Program-made: the position numbers and the translations under genes | The notes under the pieces: generated by a model | Databases searched by the model: none | The model's input: only the letters and a program-made list of their open reading frames with translations | What the model was told of the DNA's origin: nothing | NCBI GenBank assembly: GCA_030698805.1 | Contig: JAUYMA010000006.1 | Coordinates: 1-64,000, forward strand | Source: Nanobdellota archaeon | Lineage (GTDB): Archaea > Nanobdellota > Nanobdellia > Pacearchaeales > GW2011-AR1 | Direction of reading: 5' to 3' | Length of the DNA stretch: 64,000 bases | Shown: piece after piece, positions 16,751 to 25,907 of the stretch | Layout: the number at the start of each line of letters is the position of its first letter | How positions within the stretch are numbered: the first letter of the stretch is position 1

Positions 16751-17764
16751 TTAAAACAACGTCTTTTGTGCGCTCTGCTTCTTAGCTTCGCCAAGTTTGA
16801 CAAGTTGGTTTTCCACCCTTTCTAAAGAAAAATTATGCTTCTCAACTAAAATTTTTTTAATTCTTTCAGGATCAATTTTAGGAAAGGCAATTTCTTCCTT
16901 TTTGACATTTGGTTTTTTGAATATCTCAAAAACAGTCTGCCAATTAAAGTCGAGCCGACCCTGTTCTTCAAATTCCTTAAATACTTGCACAGGATATTTC
17001 TTCTCTCGAACAAGAGCTAGGGCCTTTTTTGGGCCAATTCCCTTAACTCCTCCGGGATTAAAATCACTTCCGACTAAGATGGCCAAACATATAAATTGAT
17101 CCGCATCTATTCCTAGTTCATTCAAGACTTTTTCATACTCAATAATTTCAGGAGAGATAAAAATATTTCCAGCCCTCGTCTTTCTAGTTTTAGCTAGAGT
17201 CAGATTTTGAATTAGTCTTTTTCCTCCAACCACTAACGCGTCATAATCCTGGCTGCCAACTGCCCATGCTTTGCCAGATTTAACAAACTCTGCGCACTGC
17301 ATCTCTCCCTCTCCAGGAGCCTGAAATACTGCAATCCCCATAGCTTCTAATAATTCTTTGCTTTCAGCAATCATCTCCGCGTTTAATCTTGTCAATCCTC
17401 TAGCATATTTACCCATGGCTTCCAAGTCTTCTTCTTCCACAGCGTGGTCGTATTTTTCTCGTGCCTGCTCTTTGCTTTCATTCCTGATATCATGAGTTCT
17501 GTTTTTCAATTCATGATACTCGCCATCGAAAACATAAATTAATTTCAAACCTTCAGATAACAAAGAAATATTTCTATAGAATAATCCAGAAAGATGTGAA
17601 GTAACTCTCTTCTGAGAATCCATAAGCGGAGTTCCATCAGGCTGCCTTATGCTGCTCAAGAATTGATAAATAGCATTGAAAGCATCTACCGCTATAATTT
17701 TTCCTTTTAATTCGGCAAACGAAACTTCCTTTCTAGGAACAATATCCCCTATCTGCAGGCCCAT
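16751..17764 (-). CDS. fen: Flap endonuclease FEN-1
   Basis: The 337-residue structure-specific nuclease removes 5' flaps during Okazaki-fragment maturation and repair. Visible elements are the N-terminal MGLQIGDIVP, acidic metal-binding positions in IAVDAFNAIYQ, YVFDGEYHELK, GEGEMQCAEFVK and GSQDYDALV, and the H3TH element LVGSDFNPGGVKGIGPKKAL. It ends in QKTLF, a PIP-box tail that binds the PCNA sliding clamp. The length is normal. PolB, 617 bases beyond its start, ends in a matching tail. Confidence 0.95.
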   Translation of the reverse strand: MGLQIGDIVPRKEVSFAELKGKIIAVDAFNAIYQFLSSIRQPDGTPLMDSQKRVTSHLSGLFYRNISLLSEGLKLIYVFDGEYHELKNRTHDIRNESKEQAREKYDHAVEEEDLEAMGKYARGLTRLNAEMIAESKELLEAMGIAVFQAPGEGEMQCAEFVKSGKAWAVGSQDYDALVVGGKRLIQNLTLAKTRKTRAGNIFISPEIIEYEKVLNELGIDADQFICLAILVGSDFNPGGVKGIGPKKALALVREKKYPVQVFKEFEEQGRLDFNWQTVFEIFKKPNVKKEEIAFPKIDPERIKKILVEKHNFSLERVENQLVKLGEAKKQSAQKTLF

Positions 17765-17798
17765 ATAATAATAGCGCCTAAAAGAGTTAAATAATTAT

Positions 17799-18260
17799 CT
17801 AATGGGGAACAACTCCAACACTAGCCCTCATTTGCTCAAAGTAGAGATGGGCTCGCTTTGGGGAAACAGAAAGGGCCGCATCGGGCGATCCTTGTAATAA
17901 AATGTAAGGGCTTTCTTCATTGACAATACGAGTTTCCAATCCAGGGATAGCTCTCTGAATCTCATTGGCTAAAAATTCCATGCCACCCATTAAAGCCTGA
18001 GATGCATTTTCATATTCACGCAAGAAAGTATGGTACCTTAAAACTTCAACATTATTTTCAGATTCTGGTCTACCTTTCTTAAGAATTGCCCTAAAAGGAT
18101 AAATCGGATCACCGCCTGACCGATTACTAATTTGGTCTAAAAAACATGAAATGAAATAAATCTCTTCACCAGAAACAGAAGTTTGGTTATAGGTCCCTTT
18201 GGGAAATTTTCTTGCAAAATCTCCTGCCTCTGTAAAATCTTGAATCTCTTTGGAGCGCAT
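17799..18260 (-). CDS. Hypothetical protein
   Basis: A 153-residue soluble protein with no signal peptide, membrane span or metal motif. It is mixed alpha/beta in composition, with no family recognised. It is upstream of fen on the same strand with a 34-base gap, so it may be co-transcribed with it. Codon use resembles its neighbours. Confidence 0.5.
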   Translation of the reverse strand: MRSKEIQDFTEAGDFARKFPKGTYNQTSVSGEEIYFISCFLDQISNRSGGDPIYPFRAILKKGRPESENNVEVLRYHTFLREYENASQALMGGMEFLANEIQRAIPGLETRIVNEESPYILLQGSPDAALSVSPKRAHLYFEQMRASVGVVPH

Positions 18261-18381
18261 AATCCTTAAAATATTCTCAGTATTTAAAGCTTTGTAATGT
18301 TACCACGAGGTAGTTACTAAATCTAAAGGTTAAAAGCGCCTATATGGATAATTCTAAAAATGCTTCTGCCTTAAAAAATAA

Positions 18382-20712
18382 ATGAAGGGATTCATAGTTT
18401 ACGCTACTTATGATATAATCGAAGAAAAAACATTTATCCAATTATTCGGAAGGTTGGAGAACGGGCAGTCTTTTGTAACTGTCAATGCTTTTGAGCCTTA
18501 TTTTTTTATATCTGAAAGCGATTTCCAAAAAAAAGAGAGATTATTCAAAGAATACAAAATAGAAAAGGCAAGTCTAAGAAACTTTAAGGGGAAAAAAGTA
18601 GTAAAAGTCTCAGCAAGCAATCACCAAGAGCTAAAAAAATTAGTAGATGCCATTCATGCAGAAGAAATAGATACTTATGAGGCAGACATAAAGCCCCATA
18701 CTCGTTTTCTTATAGATCACGACCTATATGGCAGTATTTCAATTGAAGGCGAATATGAAAACTCAGAGAAAATTGACAGGATATTTAGAGAGCCTGAAAT
18801 AAAAACTGCTGCATTCCAGCCTAAACTGAAAGTTCTTTCCTTAGACACGGAATCTAGTCATAATGGGGGAGGATTATATTGCATTGGAATGTATGGAGAA
18901 AATTATGAAAAAACATTTATGATTACTGATAAAAAAATGAGAAATGTTGTGCCTTGCAAAGATGAAGCGGAGTGCCTGCAGAAATTTCGTGATGAAATGC
19001 TAGCCTACGATCCAGATATAATAACTGGCTGGAATATAATTGATTTTGACTTAGTCTATCTTAAAGAATTGTGTAAAAAACGTAAAATTCCATTCGACAT
19101 AGGAAGAAATAATGAATCAGTCAGATTGAGAATAGAATCTGGATTTTTCAAATCATCAAGTGCAGATATCCCTGGCAGGCAAGTCTTAGATGGAATGAAT
19201 CTCATAAAAGACCCATTCATTAAAGAAGCGCCTTCAATAAAAAAAGCAGAATTTGAATCTTTTGCTCTGGAATCTGTCTCGCAAGCAATTCTTGGATCAG
19301 GCAAATTAATCAAAGGAAAAGATCGCCATCTAGAGATAGACAAATTATTCAAAACAAACCAGCAAAAGCTCGTGGATTACAACATTCAAGATTGCAAATT
19401 AGCGTATGAAATACTGAGAAAAACCGCCATGTTAGAACTAGCTATTGAGCGCTCTGAATTAACCGGCCTGCCGTTAGATCGATTAGGCGCATCAGTGGCT
19501 GCTTTTGATTCCCTTTATATAAGAGAAGCAAGAAAGAGATCATTGGTTTCCCCTACCACAAGATATACCAAAAAAGAAGAAGGAATAATTGGAGGTTATG
19601 TAAAATCATCGAAATCTGGCATTTATAATAATGTTCTTGTCTTAGATTTCAAATCACTATACCCCTCAATTTTAAGAACATTCAATATAGATCCTTCATC
19701 GCTGCTTGAAAAAAAAGAGCAAGGAGCCATAGAATCCCCAAATAAAGTATACTTCAGAAATCAAGAAGGCATCCTCCCCTTTATGATTGAGAAGCTCCAT
19801 CATGCAAGAGAAAAAGCCAAAAAAGAAAATAGGGAATTGTCAAGTTATGCCATCAAAACAATAATGAATTCTTTCTGGGGGGTCTTAGCAAATCCAAACT
19901 GCAGATATTTCAATTTCGAAATGGCAAATGCAATAACTGCTTTTGCACGATGGGCTATTCAGCTTACAGCGCAGAAAATAGAAGAAAAAGGCTACAAGGT
20001 AATCTACTCAGATACTGATAGCTGTTTTGTAGAAACTAATCTGGGAAAAGAAAAAGCCAATGCATTGGGAATAGAAATTCAAGATTATATCAATAGCTTT
20101 TATAAAAAATACATAAAGGAAAATTATCATCGCGAATCATATTTGGAGCTTCAATTTGCGAAACAATATCTCTCCTTGATGATTCCAAGTGTAAGAGTAA
20201 AAGAGGGTGTTGAAACAAAGGCTGCAAAAAAGCGCTACGCAGGATTAATTGAAAAAGGAAAAGAAGAAGAGCTAGATATAGTGGGTTTAGAAGCGATTAG
20301 AGGAGATTGGACAATCGCCGCACATGAATTCCAGCGCGAACTCCTGCTCAAAGCATTTCATAAAGAACCAATAGAACCTTTCATCAGATCTTATATAAAA
20401 AAGATCCGAGAAGGAAAGTTAAATGAGAAATTAATCTATAAAAAATCAATTAGAAAAGAATTGGAAGAATATACAAAAACAACGCCCCCCCATGTTAAAG
20501 CAGCCAGGCAGTTAGACAGGCTAGAATCAAACATAATTCAATATTATATAACTGAAGAAGGTCCGGAACCAATTCAAAAATTAAGGCATAAAATTGACTA
20601 TGAGCACTATATAGAAAAGCAGATCAAGCCTATAGCAAACCAAATTCTTTTTCTGCTGGGCAAGGAATTCGAAGATTTAGCAACTAATCATAAACAGTCT
20701 ACTTTGTTTTAA
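18382..20712 (+). CDS. polB: DNA polymerase, B family
   Basis: The 776-residue replicative-type polymerase has a 3'-5' exonuclease. Exo I (LSLDTESSHN, near 153), Exo II (GWNIIDFDLVYL, near 216) and Exo III (YNIQDCKLAYEIL, near 333) are intact, so proofreading should work. Palm motif A (DFKSLYPSI, near 422), finger motif B (KTIMNSFWGVLANP, near 493) and motif C (YSDTDS, near 541) are present. Motif C has Ser for the usual Gly, and motif B has FWG for the usual YG. The C-terminus QSTLF is a PCNA-binding tail. The stop overlaps the convergent HAD gene by four bases (TTAA). Confidence 0.95.
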   Translation: MKGFIVYATYDIIEEKTFIQLFGRLENGQSFVTVNAFEPYFFISESDFQKKERLFKEYKIEKASLRNFKGKKVVKVSASNHQELKKLVDAIHAEEIDTYEADIKPHTRFLIDHDLYGSISIEGEYENSEKIDRIFREPEIKTAAFQPKLKVLSLDTESSHNGGGLYCIGMYGENYEKTFMITDKKMRNVVPCKDEAECLQKFRDEMLAYDPDIITGWNIIDFDLVYLKELCKKRKIPFDIGRNNESVRLRIESGFFKSSSADIPGRQVLDGMNLIKDPFIKEAPSIKKAEFESFALESVSQAILGSGKLIKGKDRHLEIDKLFKTNQQKLVDYNIQDCKLAYEILRKTAMLELAIERSELTGLPLDRLGASVAAFDSLYIREARKRSLVSPTTRYTKKEEGIIGGYVKSSKSGIYNNVLVLDFKSLYPSILRTFNIDPSSLLEKKEQGAIESPNKVYFRNQEGILPFMIEKLHHAREKAKKENRELSSYAIKTIMNSFWGVLANPNCRYFNFEMANAITAFARWAIQLTAQKIEEKGYKVIYSDTDSCFVETNLGKEKANALGIEIQDYINSFYKKYIKENYHRESYLELQFAKQYLSLMIPSVRVKEGVETKAAKKRYAGLIEKGKEEELDIVGLEAIRGDWTIAAHEFQRELLLKAFHKEPIEPFIRSYIKKIREGKLNEKLIYKKSIRKELEEYTKTTPPHVKAARQLDRLESNIIQYYITEEGPEPIQKLRHKIDYEHYIEKQIKPIANQILFLLGKEFEDLATNHKQSTLF

Positions 20713-21386
20713 TGAATAGGAGGCTCATTTCTGATTATCTTTAAAACATCCTCAGCAAATTTAACATTATATTTTGCAAGGTTGGGGATTTCAGAATTAA
20801 CAGAAATGCTGACATCTGCATTATCTAGCATGATCTTATCTCCCAGACTATGGCCCACTGCAATAATCTTAAAATCTTTTTTTAAGGCTTTGATAACAAA
20901 TCCTTTTAATTCATCTGAGATGATGAGATTAGAATCAATAATTTGTCCACCTTCGATTTTAAACTCTCCCCCTAATATATTCCTTGAATCAAAACCGATT
21001 TCATTTAATTTTTCTTGGCAGATATCTTTAATCCCGCTGCTTAAAAAAACTACCGAATACTCTTCCTGTAAACTCCTTAATATTCTATCAAAACCATTTG
21101 TCCAAGCTGTCTGTTTAGCGATTTCTTCCCTTATTTTTTTATATTCTTCAAAATCGTAGCCATAAGCCAAGCTATTAAGATACCTTATACCCTGAAAAGA
21201 GCATGAGCCAAGTCGATCAAGTGCATTTCTGTCAACTGGTTTCGATACTTTCTGAGTTACTTCGCGTGTTAGATGAATAGGAACAACAAGTTCATCAAAA
21301 TCAAACAATAAAAGAGTATTTCCCCTGAGACTTAATTCGGAAATTCTTTGGCTTAGCAGTGCGAGATTATCCTCTTCAGACAACAT
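20709..21386 (-). CDS. HAD-superfamily phosphatase-like hydrolase
   Basis: The 225-residue protein has HAD motif I as LLLFDFDELV, with nucleophile Asp29 and acid/base Asp31 followed by Glu rather than Gly. Motif II is VVFLSSG, the motif III lysine is in DELKGF, and motif IV is GHSLGDKIMLDNADV. The order and spacing resemble phosphoserine-phosphatase-like members with a helical cap. The substrate is unknown. The last four bases are shared with the polB stop on the other strand. Confidence 0.72.
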   Translation of the reverse strand: MLSEEDNLALLSQRISELSLRGNTLLLFDFDELVVPIHLTREVTQKVSKPVDRNALDRLGSCSFQGIRYLNSLAYGYDFEEYKKIREEIAKQTAWTNGFDRILRSLQEEYSVVFLSSGIKDICQEKLNEIGFDSRNILGGEFKIEGGQIIDSNLIISDELKGFVIKALKKDFKIIAVGHSLGDKIMLDNADVSISVNSEIPNLAKYNVKFAEDVLKIIRNEPPIH

Positions 21387-21453
21387 ATAACAAAAGATTT
21401 TTCCAGCTTAATAAAGATTTCCGCAAATAATTCTATTAACAAAATGCATATGA

Positions 21454-21777
21454 TCAAGCAGCATGGGCTTCTTCAAACTCGTAGTCAATTCCTTCCTTGC
21501 CCGATAGCTCGCCATGAGGCATATTCATACCCACTTGTGCTAAGTACGCAAAAGGATTGCTTATCGAATCAGATCGATAATCACTAAAATACCTAACTAA
21601 CATTTCAGGCCCGTATGTCCTATAAATATATCTTAAAAATGTCTTGTTAAATGGGCCCTTGCCTTGCGAGAAATCCTGAAGTGCATCTTCGCTAGCTGCT
21701 TGGTAAAATAAAGATCCATCCTCTCCAAATAATCTGCTTAAAAGTCCCACTGCCTCTTTTTCTATTTCCCACCTCAT
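21454..21777 (-). CDS. Hypothetical protein
   Basis: A 107-residue, mainly helical soluble protein with an acidic C-terminus (EFEEAHAA). No motif or family recognised. It is divergent from the 131-residue gene at 21911. The spacer holds a 6-base inverted repeat, TTGTCT / AGACAA (21813-21830), with a 6-base loop. Confidence 0.5.
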   Translation of the reverse strand: MRWEIEKEAVGLLSRLFGEDGSLFYQAASEDALQDFSQGKGPFNKTFLRYIYRTYGPEMLVRYFSDYRSDSISNPFAYLAQVGMNMPHGELSGKEGIDYEFEEAHAA

Positions 21778-21910
21778 GAATATACCTATCCTCAGAAATT
21801 TATAAAATGATATTGTCTTGTTTGAGACAACTGTTGCGATTCTCTGTCACCCTTAAACGCCGGTGAAAGTTGAATATTAAGCTTAAATATTCTAATAATA
21901 TTATCTAAGC

Positions 21911-22306
21911 ATGCATCATCTAGCCATATTAACAACTGAGATAAAGAGAAAGTATTTTCCAGAATTACTTTCAGTAAATACTCCCTTGGACTATCGGGAA
22001 TTCCAGCCCAATCTTATGGAAGTTAGAAGAGAAGGAGGATTATTTTATATTACAGTAGATAATTCATTGAAAGAAGCAGATAGATCAATCTTAGTTGGAG
22101 GCCTGGCTTATCAACTTGCTAAAATAACTAGTACAATCCCCGCAGAAAAGAAGCCTTTCTTCCAAGCATTGCTAGACAAATTAAGTAAAAATTCTTCCCT
22201 TCAAAAGTCAGAATATGGCCGGCCTACAGAAAACATAGTCGAAGAAAGAGGTCTCGGCGCAGAATTAGAGATTTTCTTTAGCCGCCGCAAGTCTTGTCTT
22301 GGCTAA
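21911..22306 (+). CDS. Hypothetical protein, possibly a degenerate peptidase-like fold
   Basis: The 131-residue soluble protein has the segment ILVGGLAYQLAKI where a zinc protease would have HExxH, and a later ERGLGAELEIFFSRRK block. That block resembles the third part of small archaeal metallopeptidase-like proteins. The metal ligands are not there, so if related it is inactive. This is a weak inference; treat it as unknown. Confidence 0.45.
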   Translation: MHHLAILTTEIKRKYFPELLSVNTPLDYREFQPNLMEVRREGGLFYITVDNSLKEADRSILVGGLAYQLAKITSTIPAEKKPFFQALLDKLSKNSSLQKSEYGRPTENIVEERGLGAELEIFFSRRKSCLG

Positions 22307-22352
22307 AAATAGTGATCAATACCCTTAAAACCTCATATTTCTTGGTTTAATC

Positions 22353-23342
22353 ATGATAGAAAATGCAGAAAGAAAAAAATACAAATATGATTTTAAGCCT
22401 GCCTTCAAGGAAAGGATGCTAAAGCTTTTGCCAGACTCTGAAGATTTTTCCAAATTCGAATCGATAATCCATACTCATCCAAAAAATTTTATTAGGTGCA
22501 ATACTTTGAAGATTTCTCCAGAGTCTTTAATAAAAATTTTAGAGAAAAAATGGACAGTCGTCCAACCTTTTCCAGATCATAAAGAGCTGATTTTAATAGA
22601 TCAAAATCTCATGCCTGGAGAGCTTGGCTCTTCTCTAGAGCATCTTTCCGGCTACTATTATATCCAAGAAATTTCAAGTATGATGTCTGCAATTGCATTA
22701 GATCCTAAACCTCAGGAATTCATAATTGATCTATGTTCCTCGCCAGGAAGTAAGGCTACTCAAATAGCCTCCTTGATGGAGAACTCAGGAACTTTGATAG
22801 CCAATGACCTAAAATTTGATAGAATATCCATACTCTCATCGAACATGGAAAGATGTGGAGTCACAAATTTTATTATAACGAAAAACGATTCTATTGCCCT
22901 TTGCTCAAGACTTGCAAAATCAGATTTTAGATTTGACAGAGTCTTGCTAGATGCCCCGTGTTCAGGAGAAGGCACTTTAAGATCAAGTCCGAAAACCTTC
23001 TTAATGTGGAATGAAAAAATGATACACAAGCTTTCACGACAGCAGAAAAAGCTCCTTGCTTTTGCCCTGAAAACTCTTAAAGTCGGAGGCACCTTAGTGT
23101 ACTCTACTTGTACTCATGCTCCTGAAGAAAATGAAGAAGTTGTTGATTTTGCAGTCAAAAACTTTCCAATAAGGGTAGAATCATTTAAGCTCCCATTAAA
23201 AACCCGCCCTGGAATAACGAAGTGGGAAGACATGGAGTATTCCCAGGAAGTTTCAAAATGCCAGAGGATTTATCCTCAGGATAATGATAGTGAAGGTTTC
23301 TTCGTGTCTAAAATGACTTTAATGGAGGAGATAAAAAACTAA
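22353..23342 (+). CDS. NOL1/NOP2/Sun (NSUN) family RNA m5C methyltransferase
   Basis: The 329-residue SAM-dependent cytosine-5 RNA methyltransferase has SAM motif I as LCSSPGSKATQIA near 130. Motif IV is LLDAPCSGEGTLRSS near 198, with one catalytic-pair cysteine. Motif VI is YSTCTHAPEENEEVV near 250, with the nucleophile cysteine. It ends with GFFVSKM. The target (rRNA or tRNA) cannot be read from sequence. It has no C-terminal RNA-binding domain, but a separate RsmF-tail-like protein is encoded two genes downstream in the same run. Confidence 0.88.
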   Translation: MIENAERKKYKYDFKPAFKERMLKLLPDSEDFSKFESIIHTHPKNFIRCNTLKISPESLIKILEKKWTVVQPFPDHKELILIDQNLMPGELGSSLEHLSGYYYIQEISSMMSAIALDPKPQEFIIDLCSSPGSKATQIASLMENSGTLIANDLKFDRISILSSNMERCGVTNFIITKNDSIALCSRLAKSDFRFDRVLLDAPCSGEGTLRSSPKTFLMWNEKMIHKLSRQQKKLLAFALKTLKVGGTLVYSTCTHAPEENEEVVDFAVKNFPIRVESFKLPLKTRPGITKWEDMEYSQEVSKCQRIYPQDNDSEGFFVSKMTLMEEIKN

Positions 23343-23343
23343 A

Positions 23344-23727
23344 ATGAAATCAGCAAAAATAGTGTATGAAAACCAGGAGGAGATAAAAAAGTTTATTATC
23401 CAAGAATCAAAATCAAAATATCTGGAAGATGTAAAGGAGGCTTACCTAATAGGGAGCCTTACAACGGGAAATTTTGGAAGATATCCTGAAGTTTATGAAG
23501 GATATTTTGGAAGTGACCTAGACGTAGTAGTTGTTCCAATAAAAATCAATTCAAACTGGAAATATGAGGGGGAATCCCATGATTGGAGTAAGATATACCG
23601 CGTAGGAGAAATTACCATAGAAAAAATTGTTCACCCTGTAAAATTTATGATTCCTTTCAATGACAATATTCATCTACTCTTTGAGAAAGCTGAGGAATTA
23701 AATTGGAAGGTAGAAAGGCTAAAATGA
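23344..23727 (+). CDS. Nucleotidyltransferase-fold protein
   Basis: The 127-residue protein shows the minimal nucleotidyltransferase signature: AYLIGSLTTGNFG (GS motif) followed by GSDLDVVVVPI (DxD). The GS and DxD elements are separated by an insert of about 18 residues. It starts one base after the methyltransferase stop and its own stop overlaps the next start as ATGA, so translation of the three genes is likely coupled. The substrate is unknown. Confidence 0.65.
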   Translation: MKSAKIVYENQEEIKKFIIQESKSKYLEDVKEAYLIGSLTTGNFGRYPEVYEGYFGSDLDVVVVPIKINSNWKYEGESHDWSKIYRVGEITIEKIVHPVKFMIPFNDNIHLLFEKAEELNWKVERLK

Positions 23728-24173
23728 ACATTCAATTTATCAAATCAAACGAGAAAAGAAAAATTGAAGAAGTCCTTGAATCCCAGTTTGGAATAGAGAA
23801 GTTGAATTTTCTTTTAATAAAAACTGCTAAGGAAAAGATCCGAGGTTTCTCAGGCACTCTAAGTAAAGAAGAAATATCTCAGTTGTCGGAGATAGCAAAT
23901 ATCGAGGTCATTGGCTCTTACCTCTTGAGAATTGAGCACGATTTGAGACTAAGTTTCGATGCCACTCAAATTTTGTCCAAAGATATAAAAAAGAACGTGC
24001 TGGAAGTTGATGAAGAGCAAATGAAATGTTGGATGAGGGGTTTTGACCTGCCTCTTCAGCAATCTTCGGGAACATATGTGATAAAATACAAAGAATTATT
24101 TTTAGGATGTGGAAAGTCAAATGGCCAGGTCATTCTTAACCATGTCCCCAAGGACAGAAGGCTTAAAAAGTAG
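23724..24173 (+). CDS. RNA-binding RsmF-C/PUA-like protein
   Basis: I start it at the ATG at 23724, which overlaps the preceding TGA (ATGA), giving 149 residues. The second half (VLEVDEEQMKCWMRGFDLP, YVIKYKELFLGCGKSNG, HVPKDRRLKK) resembles the PUA-like tail fused to RsmF-type rRNA methyltransferases. With the NSUN-type enzyme just upstream it may supply the RNA-binding half as a separate chain. Assignment is by pattern and moderately sure. Confidence 0.6.
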   Translation: MNIQFIKSNEKRKIEEVLESQFGIEKLNFLLIKTAKEKIRGFSGTLSKEEISQLSEIANIEVIGSYLLRIEHDLRLSFDATQILSKDIKKNVLEVDEEQMKCWMRGFDLPLQQSSGTYVIKYKELFLGCGKSNGQVILNHVPKDRRLKK

Positions 24174-24200
24174 TAAATTGTATCTAAGAATCTAAATAAA

Positions 24201-25088
24201 ATGCAAGAGGAAGAAATAAAAAAATTAAAAGAGGCTGGAAAGATTGCTAAACAGGCAGTTAATTATGCTCGTGAGATAATCAAGCCAGGCATGCCCTTAT
24301 TGGAAATAGCAGAGAAAATAGAAGATAAAATTCTGGAACTCGGTGGCAAGCCAGCTTTCCCAGTAAATTTATCCATAGATGAAGTTGCAGCACACTCTAC
24401 TCCTTCTTGGAATGACACAAAAAATGCTAGGGGTTTATTAAAAGTAGACATCGGTGTCCACATCGAAGGATATATCGCAGATAATGCTTTTTCCTTAGAC
24501 CTGGAAAACTCAGAAGAAAACAAGAAATTAATTGAAGCCGCGGAAAAGGCCTTGGAAAAGGCCTTGGAAAAATTGGATTTAGAAGTAAACTTAAGAGAAG
24601 TTGGAAAAGTGATAGAAAAGGCAATAAGCATTAGAAGTCTCCAAGCAATTAGAAATTTATCGGGCCACTCAATTGAGAGATATAACTTGCACTCAGGAAT
24701 AACCCTGCCGAACTATGATAACTCAAAAAACTTAGAATTGAAACCTGGTTTATATGCAATAGAGCCTTTTGCAACCTCTGGATTGGGATCTGTCCGGGAT
24801 GGCAAACCTTCTGAGATATATGTCGTGCAAAAAACCGGAAACGTAAGGGATGAATTTTCAAGAGAAGTCTTAAAATTCATATTGGAGGAGTACAAAACAT
24901 TGCCTTTCTGCTCCCGTTGGATTCATAAAAGATTTGGATCTCGAGGTCTGCTTGCCTTAAAAAGAATAGAAGAAGCAGGAATACTGCATAATTATGCCCA
25001 ATTAATAGAGCGAGGAGTTGGCAAAGTTGCTCAAGCAGAACATACAGTGTTATTAACTATAAAAGAAAAGTGCGTAACAACTCTTTAA
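24201..25088 (+). CDS. map: Methionine aminopeptidase, type II (archaeal)
   Basis: The 295-residue pita-bread-fold metallopeptidase removes initiator methionine. Ligand blocks are visible in order: VAAHSTPSWND, VDIGVHIEGYIADNAF (two Asp), SGHSIERY, YAIEPFATSG and QAEHTVLL. The insert between the histidine and C-terminal glutamate blocks is the type II feature. Length is normal for archaea. Its stop shares a TTAA with the convergent gene. Confidence 0.93.
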   Translation: MQEEEIKKLKEAGKIAKQAVNYAREIIKPGMPLLEIAEKIEDKILELGGKPAFPVNLSIDEVAAHSTPSWNDTKNARGLLKVDIGVHIEGYIADNAFSLDLENSEENKKLIEAAEKALEKALEKLDLEVNLREVGKVIEKAISIRSLQAIRNLSGHSIERYNLHSGITLPNYDNSKNLELKPGLYAIEPFATSGLGSVRDGKPSEIYVVQKTGNVRDEFSREVLKFILEEYKTLPFCSRWIHKRFGSRGLLALKRIEEAGILHNYAQLIERGVGKVAQAEHTVLLTIKEKCVTTL

Positions 25089-25522
25089 TCCGTTTTTAAT
25101 TTTCTAATTGTAGTTTGCAGAAAACTTTCCAATTCCCTCGGAAATCCATGGTGAAAGACATTCAAATTTCCGCGGTAATTCTGGGAAGTCATTGGCACTT
25201 CGCTTCCGATTTCTTTTAAAAAAAGGTCATTTAATCTCTCTACTACTAAATCTCTAAAATTTCTAGTGGTCCTAATTGGCTGAGCCTCTGAAAAAGCACA
25301 ATCTAAAGAGTAAATATTTTGGGAATTTATACTGTAAGTAATAGGATAGATAAAAATAGAGCTAAATCCCCACTCATTAAGATAAGTAAGATTAACTAGG
25401 GATATTCTTGAACCGTGACTGATACCTCCTGCGACAAGCTGAAGAGGATTAGGCCTATATAATTCTCCTCGAGATTCGGTAGGCAATATCCCATGTTTCT
25501 CAACTTCAATAGCAAGATTCAT
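25085..25522 (-). CDS. Hypothetical protein
   Basis: A 145-residue soluble protein with no recognised motif. It has a hydrophobic beta-rich middle (FSSIFIYPITYSI) and a basic end. It lies 51 bases beyond a small membrane-protein gene on the same strand. The last four bases overlap map. Confidence 0.5.
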   Translation of the reverse strand: MNLAIEVEKHGILPTESRGELYRPNPLQLVAGGISHGSRISLVNLTYLNEWGFSSIFIYPITYSINSQNIYSLDCAFSEAQPIRTTRNFRDLVVERLNDLFLKEIGSEVPMTSQNYRGNLNVFHHGFPRELESFLQTTIRKLKTD

Positions 25523-25573
25523 CCAGAATAGCGTGCAAATTCCTTTTTAATAATTTATATTCTCAAGCCAAGA

Positions 25574-25852
25574 TTAATCTTCGCTGATGGTAGTAACTGT
25601 GCGCCTAGTAGAAGTTGCATGCACAGGGTTAGCCCTAGTTGCTCCGGAATGAGTGGTTGTGGAAATGCTAGGAATAAGTGCCCCTATTAACATCACAACT
25701 ATCCCTAAGCCAATCATAGGTATAGCGTAAGATCCAATTACGCCCTCTCCAAAAGAGTTGTCTACTAAATCTTCAAAGAAAGCTGCGTACCCAAATGCGA
25801 ATATCCCTAAGATCAATATAATAACACCAACTGTAAAAATTCCGCTGTTCAT
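25574..25852 (-). CDS. Small two-span membrane protein
   Basis: Started at the ATG at 25852 (a TTG at 25861 would add three residues), giving 92 residues. Two hydrophobic spans (about 5-27 and 38-60) are followed by a Ser/Thr/Arg-rich tail. No family recognised. It lies downstream of cdc48 on the same strand, with a 55-base gap. Confidence 0.55.
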   Translation of the reverse strand: MNSGIFTVGVIILILGIFAFGYAAFFEDLVDNSFGEGVIGSYAIPMIGLGIVVMLIGALIPSISTTTHSGATRANPVHATSTRRTVTTISED

Positions 25853-25907
25853 ACAATACAATATGCAAAAGAGTATAAAAATAATAGAAGTACAAATTTA
25901 GACAGCA

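Noticed and set aside
24263..24861. Several long minus-strand frames inside the map gene
   Set aside because: They are antisense to a well-conserved enzyme and reflect codon bias; no start signals or homology were seen.
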